Below, piece after piece: positions 33,093 to 41,849 of a stretch of 64,000 nucleotides of DNA; positions within the stretch are counted from its first letter, which is position 1; every line of letters starts with the position of its first letter. Under the pieces are notes generated by a model. That model did not search any database. It had not been told where the DNA came from and saw only the letters and a list, made by a program, of their open reading frames with translations. The DNA comes from Clostridiales bacterium UBA1770 (GTDB lineage: Bacteria > Bacillota > Clostridia > Oscillospirales > CAG-272), in contig DCGU01000020.1 of assembly GCA_002315325.1 (NCBI GenBank), positions 1 through 64,000 on the forward strand, given 5' to 3'. The position numbers and the translations under genes were made by a program.

Positions 33093-33674
33093 TTACCTGA
33101 AAAAGTTTTCGTATTCCTGCCGCAGCAAGGCGCATATGCCGAGCGTACAATACGTCCCTTTGATGAGAATGGCTTCACGCTGCCAGCCCTCAAACTGCAT
33201 ACCGACCTTTTCCATGACGCGGCGGGAGGCATGATTGCCCTCGAGAAATCGAGCTTCGATGCGGTGCAGTCCCAACTTTTCAAAGCCGAATGCCAACACG
33301 GTGCGCACCGCCTCCGTCGCATATCCCCGGCCCCAATAGGCGGGATGCAGCACGTAGCCGACCTCCCCGACGTCGGATGCAGCACGGAATGAGGTAAACC
33401 CGCAGGTGCCGATCATACGGCCGTCAAGGCAGTCCACCACAGCCCAATCGTAGAATTCACCGCGATGGTATTGGGCCTCGACACGGCGCAAATAATTATA
33501 AGTAAAGCAAACGTCCGCATGCGGTGACCAGGTTAAATATTGCGACACCTGCGGCATTTGTGCATAAGCAAACATATCTTCCGCGTCCGCGACCGACATG
33601 CGGCGTAAAATCAAACGCTCCGTTTGCAGCACGGGCATATGGGAAAACGTTTTGGTAATGAATTCCGGCTTCAT
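33093..33674 (-). CDS. RimJ/RimL-type GNAT N-acetyltransferase
   Basis: The 193-residue protein (from MKPEFITKTFSHMPVLQTERLILRRM) has the RimJ opening, IGTCGFTSF, VGEVGYVLHPAYWGRGYATEAV (acetyl-CoA loop) and EGNHASRRVMEKVGMQFEG. The start at 33674 has GGAG nine bases upstream within the longer frame. It is a single-gene unit between its own promoter and a bidirectional terminator, unlike the tandem acetyltransferases in the first 7 kb. Target unknown. Confidence 0.88.
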   Translation of the reverse strand: MKPEFITKTFSHMPVLQTERLILRRMSVADAEDMFAYAQMPQVSQYLTWSPHADVCFTYNYLRRVEAQYHRGEFYDWAVVDCLDGRMIGTCGFTSFRAASDVGEVGYVLHPAYWGRGYATEAVRTVLAFGFEKLGLHRIEARFLEGNHASRRVMEKVGMQFEGWQREAILIKGTYCTLGICALLRQEYENFFR

Positions 33675-33712
33675 ACTATTGGGCTCCATACGATTTTAAT
33701 GATAATACGTAT

Positions 33713-33741
33713 ATATTATCGCAAACCCGTCTTTCTGTCAA
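33713..33741 (-). promoter_or_regulatory. Promoter of the GNAT gene
   Basis: On the minus strand TTGACA (33736-33741) and TAATAT (33713-33718) with 17 bases between. Confidence 0.7.
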
Positions 33742-33790
33742 TGGCTGCCGCTGTGCCCTGTCAATATTCTGCCCAAAATGCAAAAAAATG

Positions 33791-33818
33791 TTGCTTTTTC
33801 CGCAATTTGCATTATACT
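33791..33818 (+). promoter_or_regulatory. Promoter of the racemase-murE operon
   Basis: TTGCTT (33791-33796) and TATACT (33813-33818) with 16 bases between, 46 bases before the racemase start. Confidence 0.55.
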
Positions 33819-33864
33819 ATTAACTATAGATATTTTACGTGTTAAAGAAAGCGGGGATTCAGCC

Positions 33865-34623
33865 ATGGCAAAGAAAAAAGATACGGTACTGGGTGTCATC
33901 GGCGGACTGGGCCCTGCTTCCACGGTTTGTTTTTACGATATGCTGACGCGCCATACGAGAGCGGCGTGCGATAACGACCACATTGACGTCATTCTGTCCA
34001 GCCACGCGACCACACCGGACCGAACGGCTTTTATCCTGGGCCAATCCAAGGAGAACCCCCTGGAGGTCATTTTGAAAGATGCCCGCAAGTTGGTTGACTA
34101 CGGTGCAACCATGCTGGCAATGCCCTGTAACACAGCTCATTATTTCTATAATGCCGTTCACGCCCGCGTGGCTGTGCCGATTATGCACATTCTGGGCGAA
34201 ACCGTCAGTTATCTGCGCTATTGCGGCGTCAAAAAAGCGGGTTTGTTTGCCACTGTCGGCACAGCGAGCGCCGGCGGATATCAAAATATTTGCAGTGATA
34301 TGGGATTATCCTGCGTGGTTCCAGACAATGCCGGACAGGCCTTGCTGATGCATATCATTTATGATCAGGTAAAAGCGGGACAGACACCGGATACTGCCGC
34401 CTATGAGTCGCTGTGCACTGCTATGCTGGAGGCCGGTTGTGAAACCATCATCGTCGGCTGCACCGAGTTATCGACCATTCCCGTGACGCATCCCGACAGG
34501 TTTGTGGACGCCATGGAAGTATTGGCCTGCCGTACCATTTTTACCTGCGGTAAAGAACCGATCGGGTTCCCGCCCAAAATGCTGCAGTGGGTAAAGGAGG
34601 TGCCGCCTTACGCTTCTTTCTGA
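33865..34623 (+). CDS. Aspartate/glutamate racemase family protein (aspartate racemase-like)
   Basis: The 252-residue protein begins MAKKKDTVLGVIGGLGPAST, the typical aspartate racemase opening with the GGLGPxAT block. The two catalytic cysteines are in LAMPCNTAHYFY and ETIIVGCTELSTI. It interconverts L- and D-aspartate (or glutamate) without cofactor. Start at 33865 follows GCGGGG. It lies directly upstream of murE, whose ribosome binding site is inside its 3' end; this supports a role in making a D-amino acid for peptidoglycan, for example D-Asp in a cross-bridge, though MurI-type D-Glu supply cannot be excluded. Confidence 0.88.
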   Translation: MAKKKDTVLGVIGGLGPASTVCFYDMLTRHTRAACDNDHIDVILSSHATTPDRTAFILGQSKENPLEVILKDARKLVDYGATMLAMPCNTAHYFYNAVHARVAVPIMHILGETVSYLRYCGVKKAGLFATVGTASAGGYQNICSDMGLSCVVPDNAGQALLMHIIYDQVKAGQTPDTAAYESLCTAMLEAGCETIIVGCTELSTIPVTHPDRFVDAMEVLACRTIFTCGKEPIGFPPKMLQWVKEVPPYASF

Positions 34624-36052
34624 CGTATTATCCAATCCAGCGCTGCCGCAAACGGCAGAAGTATTGGATCTGTGCACCGATTCGCGCCTCTGCCGCCCCG
34701 GATGTTTGTTCTTTTGTCTGCGCGGCGCCACGGTTGACGGCCACGCATTCGCTGCTGCAGCGTATGCGGCGGGATGCCGGCTCTTTTGCGCCGAACACTC
34801 CCTTGACCTGCCGCCGGATGCTCTGGTTACCATTGTCCCCGACACGACAGAAGCATTGGCTGCGGCTGCTGACATTTTTTACGGGCATCCGTCCCAAAAA
34901 CTGCGCGTCATTGCCGTCACGGGCACCAAAGGAAAAACGACAACGGCCGTTATGGCGCAGCACGTATTGTGTGCAAACGGCATTCCGTGCGGTTATATCG
35001 GCACCTGCGGCATCCGTTACAATGACGTTTTCACGGAAACTGCCAACACAACGCCGGACAGTTTGACGCTGCAGAAAACCATGCGCGATATGGTTGATGC
35101 CGGCATTTCCGTCCTGTGTTTGGAAGTATCCTCCCAAGCGGTTAAAATGAAACGGGTCGCACGTTGCGTTTTTTCCGCTGCAGTTATGACCAACTTCTCG
35201 CCTGACCATATCGGCCCCGGCGAGCATGCCTCCCTTGCGGAATACCTGGCCTGCAAAACGGCCGTATTAACAGACTACGGCGCCCAATTACTGATTATCA
35301 ACGCAGACGACGCAACGACTGTTCACGCTGCAGAAAGGGCGCTAACTCCCAAAGTCACCTACGGTACGTCAGGCACCGCCGACTATTCCGCCGCCGTCGT
35401 CAATCGGCAACCTACCGACAACGGCCCCGGCATCACTTTTACGTGCCGTCACGGTGGGCAAACACTGCCCTGCCGGCTGCCGCTGCCCGGAGACGTCAAC
35501 GTCAGCAACGCGCTGGCAGCATTGGCCATTGCCGACTTTTGCGGCGTTCCGACGGACAAAGCCGCACAAGCCTTGGAAACCGTTGTGATTCCCGGGCGAT
35601 TTGAAACGTATGCGGCAAACGGCATCACGGTCGTTATCGATTACGCACACAACGGTGCCAGTCTTTCTGCTGCGCTGGCCGCGCTGCGTCCCTACTGCCG
35701 CGGTAGACTGATTGCCGTTTTCGGCTCGGTCGGCGAGCGGACGCAAATCCGCCGCACCGAACTCGGCATTGCCGCCCAAGGGGCCGATTTCTGCGTCTTA
35801 ACGGCGGACAATCCCGGCAAAGAAGACCCTCTGGCCATCACTGCAGAGATTGCAAAGGCCATTGGCGAGAGCGTTCCCGTGCTGCAAATTGCCGACCGTG
35901 CGGAAGCAATCAAAACAGCCATTGCACAGGCCTGCCCCGGCGACGTTATTCTGCTGGCCGGCAAAGGCCATGAAACGTATCAATTCATCGGACGAACCAA
36001 AGAACCCTTCTGTGAAAAGGAAATCGTAAAAAACGCATTGCGAATGCGTTGA
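34610..36052 (+). CDS. murE: UDP-N-acetylmuramoyl-tripeptide synthetase MurE, with a non-standard start
   Basis: The Mur ligase has VTGTKGKTTTAVMAQ (P-loop), GTCGIRYN, NTTPDSLTLQ, LEVSSQAVKM, MTNFSPDHIG, VIPGRFETYA, VIDYAHNGASL and LLAGKGHETYQ in MurE order. The DNPR motif that contacts meso-diaminopimelate reads DNPGKEDP here, so the amino acid added may not be meso-DAP. The frame is open from 34595, but has no ATG, GTG or TTG before TTG 34664, which would cut off the normal N-terminal segment LLSDVLSNPALPQTAEV. AAAGGAGG at 34593-34600 points to an ACG codon at 34610. Annotators may give 34664 instead. murE is convergent with ftsZ and separated from the rest of the mur cluster. Confidence 0.9.
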   Translation, partial: TLLSDVLSNPALPQTAEVLDLCTDSRLCRPGCLFFCLRGATVDGHAFAAAAYAAGCRLFCAEHSLDLPPDALVTIVPDTTEALAAAADIFYGHPSQKLRVIAVTGTKGKTTTAVMAQHVLCANGIPCGYIGTCGIRYNDVFTETANTTPDSLTLQKTMRDMVDAGISVLCLEVSSQAVKMKRVARCVFSAAVMTNFSPDHIGPGEHASLAEYLACKTAVLTDYGAQLLIINADDATTVHAAERALTPKVTYGTSGTADYSAAVVNRQPTDNGPGITFTCRHGGQTLPCRLPLPGDVNVSNALAALAIADFCGVPTDKAAQALETVVIPGRFETYAANGITVVIDYAHNGASLSAALAALRPYCRGRLIAVFGSVGERTQIRRTELGIAAQGADFCVLTADNPGKEDPLAITAEIAKAIGESVPVLQIADRAEAIKTAIAQACPGDVILLAGKGHETYQFIGRTKEPFCEKEIVKNALRMR

Positions 36053-36061
36053 AGCGTTAAC

Positions 36062-36094
36062 AAAAACGCGGCACCGAACAGTGCCGCGTTTTTT
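36062..36094. terminator. Bidirectional terminator between murE and ftsZ
   Basis: AAAACGCGGCAC (36063-36074), loop CGAACA, GTGCCGCGTTTT (36081-36092) and T run to 36094. It serves murE on the plus strand and the division cluster on the minus strand. Confidence 0.88.
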
Positions 36095-36105
36095 ATGAAA
36101 TACGA

Positions 36106-37332
36106 TTATTTCTTAAATGCGTTGAGGAAAATGTCCCAATCGTTTTCCGGACCCTTGGGTTCCGGTTTGGGTTCGGGTTTCGGTTCCGGCTTGGGCTCCG
36201 GCTTCGGTTCCGGTTTGATGACGATGGGTTCCTCCTGTACGGGGGGCTGCACAACAGGTTCTGCAACGACAACCTTGGCCGGCTCGTTATGGATAGGCGC
36301 CGCCGGCTTTGCAGAATTCTGTGATACACCGCCGTAGGTAGCGGGCACGTCCTCCATATCACCGGGAACACGGTCAAAACCGGTTGCAATGATGGTAATC
36401 TTCATGGCGTCTTCCATCTCTTCGTTGAAAGCAACACCCCAAATGGCGCCGCCGTCATCCAAATTAGCTTCTCTGGAAATCAACGTGCAGGCCTCGTCAA
36501 CGGCTTCCATTGTAATGTCGGGAGATACCGTCATAGCGATAACGACACCGGTAGCCCCCTTCATGGAAGATTCCAGCAGCGGGCTGGCAATTGCAGCGGC
36601 TGCGGCTTCTTTTGCCTTATCCTTACCGGAAGCAACGCCCATACCCATATGCGCATAACCGGCATTCTTCATGACGGAAGTCACGTCGGCAAAGTCAAGG
36701 TTGACATATGCGTTAACGTTAATCAGTTCGGAAATGTTTTGGACACCCTGGCGGAGCACGTCGTCTGCCAATGCGAAAGCATTCATCAACGTGATGCAGG
36801 TATTGGTGGTTTCCTTCAGGCGCTCGTTGGGGATGACAATCAGGGAGTCAACGTAATCGCGCATTTTAGAGATACCTGCCACAGCCTGTTTCATACGGCG
36901 CTTTCCTTCGAATTCAAACGGTTTCGTCACAATGCCGACCGTCAGAATATCCATTTCCTTGGCCATTTTCGCCACGATCGGTGCAGCACCGGTACCGGTA
37001 CCGCCGCCCATACCTGCCGTGATAAAGACCATATCGGTACCTTCCAGTACCTTTTTAATTTCCTCCATGGATTCCTGTGCAGCGCGCTCACCGATCTCAG
37101 GGTTCGCACCGGCACCGAAGCCCTTGGTAATTTTTTCACCGATGACAATCTGCGTTGCGCACTCGGAAGCACGCAATGCCTGACGGTCCGTATTAATAGC
37201 GACGAATTCAACGCCGCGCACGTTCGATTTAATCATGCGGTTGACAGCATTGTTACCGCCGCCGCCGACACCGATAACTTTAATTTTTACGTTGGTTGGT
37301 TCGTCCTGAGGACGCTCAAAAATAATGCTCAT
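36106..37332 (-). CDS. ftsZ: Cell division protein FtsZ
   Basis: The 408-residue tubulin homologue has [25 protein letters not shown], the GTP signature [10 protein letters not shown] at 109-118, [11 protein letters not shown] and the T7 region NLDFADV. It builds the Z-ring. Residues ~320-396 are a Pro/Glu/Lys linker ending in five or more KPEP repeats. The last residues are [12 protein letters not shown]; the usual conserved tail (D-IPxFLR) that binds FtsA/SepF is weakly recognisable only as DIFLNAFKK. ftsA is absent next to it. It has its own promoter 50 bases upstream and is the last gene of the minus-strand cluster. Confidence 0.97.
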   Translation of the reverse strand: MSIIFERPQDEPTNVKIKVIGVGGGGNNAVNRMIKSNVRGVEFVAINTDRQALRASECATQIVIGEKITKGFGAGANPEIGERAAQESMEEIKKVLEGTDMVFITAGMGGGTGTGAAPIVAKMAKEMDILTVGIVTKPFEFEGKRRMKQAVAGISKMRDYVDSLIVIPNERLKETTNTCITLMNAFALADDVLRQGVQNISELINVNAYVNLDFADVTSVMKNAGYAHMGMGVASGKDKAKEAAAAAIASPLLESSMKGATGVVIAMTVSPDITMEAVDEACTLISREANLDDGGAIWGVAFNEEMEDAMKITIIATGFDRVPGDMEDVPATYGGVSQNSAKPAAPIHNEPAKVVVAEPVVQPPVQEEPIVIKPEPKPEPKPEPKPEPKPEPKGPENDWDIFLNAFKK

Positions 37333-37389
37333 TCTGTTTTTCCTCCGGTATAATAAATCGGGAAAGCCGTATAGTTACAGTTTAATTTT

Positions 37390-37418
37390 ATTATAATATC
37401 TTTTAAGTTTTATTGCAA
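37390..37418 (-). promoter_or_regulatory. Promoter of ftsZ
   Basis: On the minus strand TTGCAA (37413-37418) and TATAAT (37390-37395) separated by 17 bases in a very A+T-rich stretch between ftsQ and ftsZ. Confidence 0.65.
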
Positions 37419-37483
37419 TAGTTTCATAACCCGATTTTTATACTTTTATGAAAAAACACGAACTTTTTTACGTGAGAGCGGCG

Positions 37484-38314
37484 TTACGAACCGGAAAACG
37501 CCGTCCATACAAGGTCCCCGGAAGCCAACGGACGCGCGATTGCTTTTGCCGGGTCGGATACGTCAACCGTCACAAAGGCACCGCCCCCGAACATGGCGTC
37601 CTGCAGCATCGTTTGACATAGTGCCGTTTTTTCACTTGTTTTTTCCGACGTGCCCCAACACAAAACGATGCGGTCCTGTATCAGGATTTTCAAGTCGTAT
37701 CTCTTCTCCAAGGAGATGCCGGTGACGTCGTCACGCATGGCGCCGTGCAAAACGTCGGTTATGAACGCAGAATAATAAGCGGTGTCGTCGCCGAATTGCA
37801 GCGGAAGTCCCGGTGCGGTAAACGCATCGTCGGGAACAGCCAAGCGGACAAGACCTACCGTTTCGTTTTCTCCGGCGATACGCAACAGGGTAAACGTGCT
37901 GTCAGCCAAATAAACGTCAGACCCGGATACAATATAGAAATACGGCTGTTTTTCTTCAATTTCAAGTGTGATAACGCCCGTTTTTGCCGTTTTTGACGTT
38001 TTGACTGTTTGAATATCGGGAAACGAAGCAAGAATGGCATCGGATATTTCGCGTTTTGTTTTGGCGTACATGGGTCCGCCGATTGCAAGACCAGTCGCTT
38101 CTGTCAGGCGTTCAGCCGAATAGATTGTCACACTGTCGGGAGATAAAATGATTTTTTGGATTGTCGGTCTCGACATAGCAACCGTGATGCCCGTCACTAT
38201 GGTTCCGCAGAGCACAATCAAAAGCAGGCCGCACAAAAGAACCCTGCCCGCCAACAAACGACGCGGCAGCACGTTGTGCAGCATCCGTTTGACCGTACCG
38301 ACATACTTTTCCAT
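37484..38314 (-). CDS. ftsQ: FtsQ/DivIB-type cell division protein
   Basis: The 276-residue protein has a short basic cytoplasmic N-terminus, one membrane segment (about residues 23-47, VLLCGLLLIVLCGTIVTGI), and an extracytoplasmic POTRA-like region (IQKIILSPDSVTIYSAERLTEATG... AKTKREISDAILASFPDIQTVKT). EIEEKQPYFYI and the following beta domain match FtsQ/DivIB. Primary similarity in this family is low, so the assignment rests on architecture and on its place between murG and ftsZ. It would stabilise the divisome with FtsL and DivIC. Confidence 0.85.
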   Translation of the reverse strand: MEKYVGTVKRMLHNVLPRRLLAGRVLLCGLLLIVLCGTIVTGITVAMSRPTIQKIILSPDSVTIYSAERLTEATGLAIGGPMYAKTKREISDAILASFPDIQTVKTSKTAKTGVITLEIEEKQPYFYIVSGSDVYLADSTFTLLRIAGENETVGLVRLAVPDDAFTAPGLPLQFGDDTAYYSAFITDVLHGAMRDDVTGISLEKRYDLKILIQDRIVLCWGTSEKTSEKTALCQTMLQDAMFGGGAFVTVDVSDPAKAIARPLASGDLVWTAFSGS

Positions 38315-38359
38315 TTTTCTCCCCCTCTCCGTTTTATGAATCGATTATGGACGCCGCCG

Positions 38360-39487
38360 TCAATCCGGTATCAGCGTCTGCATATCCGCCCAAATGACGT
38401 CAGCCGCATTCGGCACGGCAAACGCGGCAATCGCCTGTTCCAGCTTTTCCCGTGTCTCTGGTTCATTCATCAACTTGACCAAAACGGACGCCAGTTTATT
38501 TTCATTCAGCGTTTGCTCCTCAAGCAGATAGGCGGCACCGGCATCGGCCAGCGTCTTTGCATTCTTGTATTGATGATTTTTCACCACGTTGGGCGATGGG
38601 ATCAAAACGGCAGCCTTATGCAGGCAGGCCAGCTCCGCCAGCGTCACGGCACCGGAGCGGCTGATGACAACGTCTGCTGCGGCCATATGCAGCACCATTT
38701 GATAGATATACTTACTCCAACGAATCGTACTTTTGCCGGACAGTCCCCTTTCCTCCAATTCCGTCATGGCAGCTTCGTAGTATTTATTACCGGTGGCGTG
38801 CAGCCAAATCACGTTCGGATACAGGGGGGCCAATTTTTCGGTTGTATCCATCATTTCACGGTTGACGGTAGCCGAGCCGAGACTGCCGCCGAACGAAAGA
38901 ACGACGAAGGCGTCGGGGGCAATGTCGAGCATCCGACGCGCCTCATTGCGGTCAGTGGTTGAAAAGCCGTCCAACAAAGGATTACCGACACGCAGTACTT
39001 TTTTTCTGTTCTTTGCTTCCAGATAATCTGCGCTCTCGGCAAAGTTGACGTAAATGCGGTTCATACCGGATTGGAGAAGATTGACCGTCATACCGGGCAA
39101 CACGTTGGATTCATGCACGGCGCACGGAATGCCCAGTTTTGACGCCGCCTTCAGCATCGGCCAACAGGCGTAACCGCCGGTACCGATGACAAAATCGGCG
39201 TGCCAGTCCCGCAGCATTTTTTTAGCTGCCGTGGGTGAACTGATTGCCAAATAGAGTGCACGCACGTTGGCAAGCGATAAAGAGCGGCTGATTCCTTCCA
39301 CCTCGATATGGCCGATGGGATAGCCTGCTTTTTGCACCAAATCGTTAAAACGTTCCTCGTCGGCACCGACAAACAGAATCTCCGCGTCCGGCGTTGCTCT
39401 TTTGATTGCATTGGCAATGGCAATTGCCGGGTTGATATGACCGGCAGTACCGCCGCACGTCACGATAATTCTAGGATTCTTTTTCAT
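38360..39487 (-). CDS. murG: UDP-GlcNAc:lipid I N-acetylglucosaminyltransferase MurG
   Basis: The protein (375 residues from MKKNPRIIVTCGGTAGHINP) has the MurG glycine loop GGTAGHINPAIAIANAI, GTGGYACWPML, CAVHESNVLPG, VLSFGGSLGS and the C-terminal donor site VISRSGAVTLAELACLHKAAVLIPSP. It converts lipid I to lipid II on the inner face of the membrane. The start at 39487 has GTGGAG upstream and overlaps the end of ftsW by 18 bases. The canonical GGTGGH has A for the second G here. Confidence 0.95.
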   Translation of the reverse strand: MKKNPRIIVTCGGTAGHINPAIAIANAIKRATPDAEILFVGADEERFNDLVQKAGYPIGHIEVEGISRSLSLANVRALYLAISSPTAAKKMLRDWHADFVIGTGGYACWPMLKAASKLGIPCAVHESNVLPGMTVNLLQSGMNRIYVNFAESADYLEAKNRKKVLRVGNPLLDGFSTTDRNEARRMLDIAPDAFVVLSFGGSLGSATVNREMMDTTEKLAPLYPNVIWLHATGNKYYEAAMTELEERGLSGKSTIRWSKYIYQMVLHMAAADVVISRSGAVTLAELACLHKAAVLIPSPNVVKNHQYKNAKTLADAGAAYLLEEQTLNENKLASVLVKLMNEPETREKLEQAIAAFAVPNAADVIWADMQTLIPD

Positions 39488-39504
39488 ATATTCATCTCCA
39501 CGTT

Positions 39505-40812
39505 TCATTCTTCGGTAATGGAATCAATATCATTTTTCTGCGCATCTGGCGGCACCGCGGCAACGGGGACGCGTTTAAATCGAGAAATGGACAGGATAAT
39601 CCCCATTTCAAATATTTGCAGCATTAAAGCCGTACCGCCCGAGCTGAAAAACGGCAGTGAAATGCCGGTATTCGGCATGGAATTGGTGACAACGGCGATA
39701 TTCAGCACTGCTTGTAATACCGTCTTTACCGTCAACGCGTAAACCGTCAACGAGGAAAAACGGTCGGGGGCCTGCGCCGCGATTTTAAAGCCGCGCCACA
39801 GTAAGAGTCCGAATAACCCGATCAGCAGGAGCGCCCCGATGGCCCCGAGTTCTTCACAAATAATCGTAAAAATAAAATCGTTCTGCGGTTCGGAAACGTA
39901 CCCGTACTTTTGATAACTGTTTCCCAGTCCCTTTCCCAAAAGGCCCCCGGAACCGATGGCGTACAATCCCTGCAGCGTTTGCCAAGCTTCGTCCAACGGG
40001 TCGGCCTGTTCAATATGAAGCCAAATGTCCACACGGTCGCCGGCATAATCGGAAACGAGAATCAGAAAGACCGCGGCCGCGGCAACACCGCATGCCAAAA
40101 GGACAATCCACCGTGTTTTGGTGCCGCCCAAAAACATGACGGAGGCACCGATGGCAGCCACAATCAACAGGCAGGAAATGTGATGTTCCAGTGCAATCAA
40201 TCCCATGGGAATGACCATGATACAACCGGGCAAAAACACACCGAACACAAAACTGTCCGTTTTCTTTTGCCCGTTTTCTATGCGTTCTTGATACTTACTC
40301 ATAAACAGTGCCAGCGTCATTGCCAGCCCCAATTTGGCAATTTCAGACGGCTGAAAGGAAATACCGCCCACGTAAATCCAACGCTTGGCCTCCCCCTGTG
40401 CCGTACCGATGACCAACACCAGTGCAAGCAGCGCAAGGGATGCAAAGTAGGTGCCGGCACCGAACAGTTTCCAAAACCACGGCCTGGAAAACACGATGAA
40501 CGGCAATACCGCAATGACGGCTAAAGACATATAAAGTACGTATTTTTTTAAGAAATAGGCGCTGTCTGCGAATTTTTTTGCCGCATAGGCTGAACTGGCG
40601 GAAAAAGACATCACACTGCCGAACAACAGCAGCACCGCCACAATCAAGAGAAAGATAACGTCAATATTGCCCCGCACGAGTTCGGTCCTGCCATCCGGTA
40701 CAACGCGTCCCCAAGATGCCAAAATACGGGCAGACGAATGGCGTCTGCCCGTAGGTTTGTCGGACCCTGCCGGCAATGTATCTTTTATGGAAGAATAATC
40801 CCGACTGTCCAC
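39505..40812 (-). CDS. ftsW: SEDS-family glycosyltransferase FtsW
   Basis: The polytopic protein (about ten helices, 435 residues) shows the SEDS blocks FSASSAYAAKKF, AKRWIYVGGISFQPSEIAKL, LEHHISCLLIVAAIGASVMFLGG, LYAIGSGGLLGKGLGNS, NDFIFTIICEELG and TGISLPFFSSGGTALMLQIFEMGIIL. It polymerises lipid II with its partner penicillin-binding protein. A ~45-residue hydrophilic N-terminus precedes the first helix. Start choice is uncertain: GTG 40812 sits seven bases after AGAGG, and TTG 40818 is also in frame. Confidence 0.93.
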   Translation of the reverse strand: MDSRDYSSIKDTLPAGSDKPTGRRHSSARILASWGRVVPDGRTELVRGNIDVIFLLIVAVLLLFGSVMSFSASSAYAAKKFADSAYFLKKYVLYMSLAVIAVLPFIVFSRPWFWKLFGAGTYFASLALLALVLVIGTAQGEAKRWIYVGGISFQPSEIAKLGLAMTLALFMSKYQERIENGQKKTDSFVFGVFLPGCIMVIPMGLIALEHHISCLLIVAAIGASVMFLGGTKTRWIVLLACGVAAAAVFLILVSDYAGDRVDIWLHIEQADPLDEAWQTLQGLYAIGSGGLLGKGLGNSYQKYGYVSEPQNDFIFTIICEELGAIGALLLIGLFGLLLWRGFKIAAQAPDRFSSLTVYALTVKTVLQAVLNIAVVTNSMPNTGISLPFFSSGGTALMLQIFEMGIILSISRFKRVPVAAVPPDAQKNDIDSITEE

Positions 40813-40825
40813 ACGCAATATCCTC

Positions 40826-41833
40826 TTATCTGATCCACGTGCCGTTCATCATAAAGAAGGCGGCAACGCAGCATACCATGGCAGCGGCAGAATAAACGGC
40901 AACGATTTTTTCTTCACTCCAGGCATAGAATCTTTCAAACAAATGATGCAGGGGGGCGATTTTGTACAGACGTTTGCCGTGCGTCACCTTAAAGTAGAGA
41001 CGCTGCGTCAAACTCGTCAACATCTCAATGACAAAGACGAAACCTGCCAGAACAAGAACTGCCGGCTGGTTGACCATAAAACCGACGCCGATGATAAAAC
41101 CGCCGAGGAACAACGAACCCGTATCCCCCATAAAGGCCTGTGCCGGATGCTTATTCACCACCAAAAAGCCAAGAGAACCGCCCAAAAGAACAGCACCGCA
41201 AAAGCCGATTTGACGGCCGCCGTAAGTGACGGCAAGCGCCAGGAACAAAAGCGCAACGATGGCTGAAAGAGATGCGGCAAGCCCGTCGATGCCGTCGGTA
41301 ATATTGACGCTGTGCGCCATACCGGCAATGACAACGATTGCCACCGGATAATAAAACCAACCGAAATTCAATTGCAAATTCAAAACGGGGAGAACCAGGG
41401 ACGTTTCGAGGTATCCGCCGAGCGCCATCATAAGAACGTATCCGGCGGCAACAATCAGGGTCAAAATCAATTTCGGAAGGTCTTTCAAGCCCTCGTTTTG
41501 TCCCTTGATTAACTTAAGATAGTCGTCTAAAAAACCGACAGCCGCATTGGCAAGCGCCAAATACAACGTTGCGGCAAGCGGCAGCCAATCGATGCCTTCC
41601 CCGCCGAGAATCACTTCGCGCACAAAGAAAACAGACGTCGCCACGGAGATTGCCACGATGAAGCAAATACCGCACATTGTCGGTGTGCCCTTTTTTTCCT
41701 TTTGCTTTTCGGTCATATACTCGTTAATATATTGGCCCATTTTATGGGAACGCAGTGAAGGAATGACAAAATAGGCGGCTATTACGGTCAAAAGACACGT
41801 AAGGCTTGCGCCGATTAACCATTCAAAATACAT
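40826..41833 (-). CDS. mraY: Phospho-N-acetylmuramoyl-pentapeptide transferase MraY
   Basis: The 335-residue membrane enzyme has KKGTPTMCGICF, FLDDYLKLIKGQNEGLKD, SVNITDGIDGLAASLSAIV, MGDTGSLFLGG and KIAPLHHLFERFYAWSEEK. It forms lipid I from UDP-MurNAc-pentapeptide and undecaprenyl phosphate. The loop motif usually reads HHHFE; here it is HHLFE, so the third histidine is replaced by leucine. All the aspartates of the Mg site are conserved, so activity is expected. It lies between murF and ftsW with short spacers. Confidence 0.95.
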   Translation of the reverse strand: MYFEWLIGASLTCLLTVIAAYFVIPSLRSHKMGQYINEYMTEKQKEKKGTPTMCGICFIVAISVATSVFFVREVILGGEGIDWLPLAATLYLALANAAVGFLDDYLKLIKGQNEGLKDLPKLILTLIVAAGYVLMMALGGYLETSLVLPVLNLQLNFGWFYYPVAIVVIAGMAHSVNITDGIDGLAASLSAIVALLFLALAVTYGGRQIGFCGAVLLGGSLGFLVVNKHPAQAFMGDTGSLFLGGFIIGVGFMVNQPAVLVLAGFVFVIEMLTSLTQRLYFKVTHGKRLYKIAPLHHLFERFYAWSEEKIVAVYSAAAMVCCVAAFFMMNGTWIR

Positions 41834-41849
41834 TCCCTCATCCCCTTTT

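Noticed and set aside
36150..36220. DNA repeat in ftsZ as a mobile or regulatory repeat
   Set aside because: The repeats are in frame and encode the KPEP linker, so they are explained by the protein.
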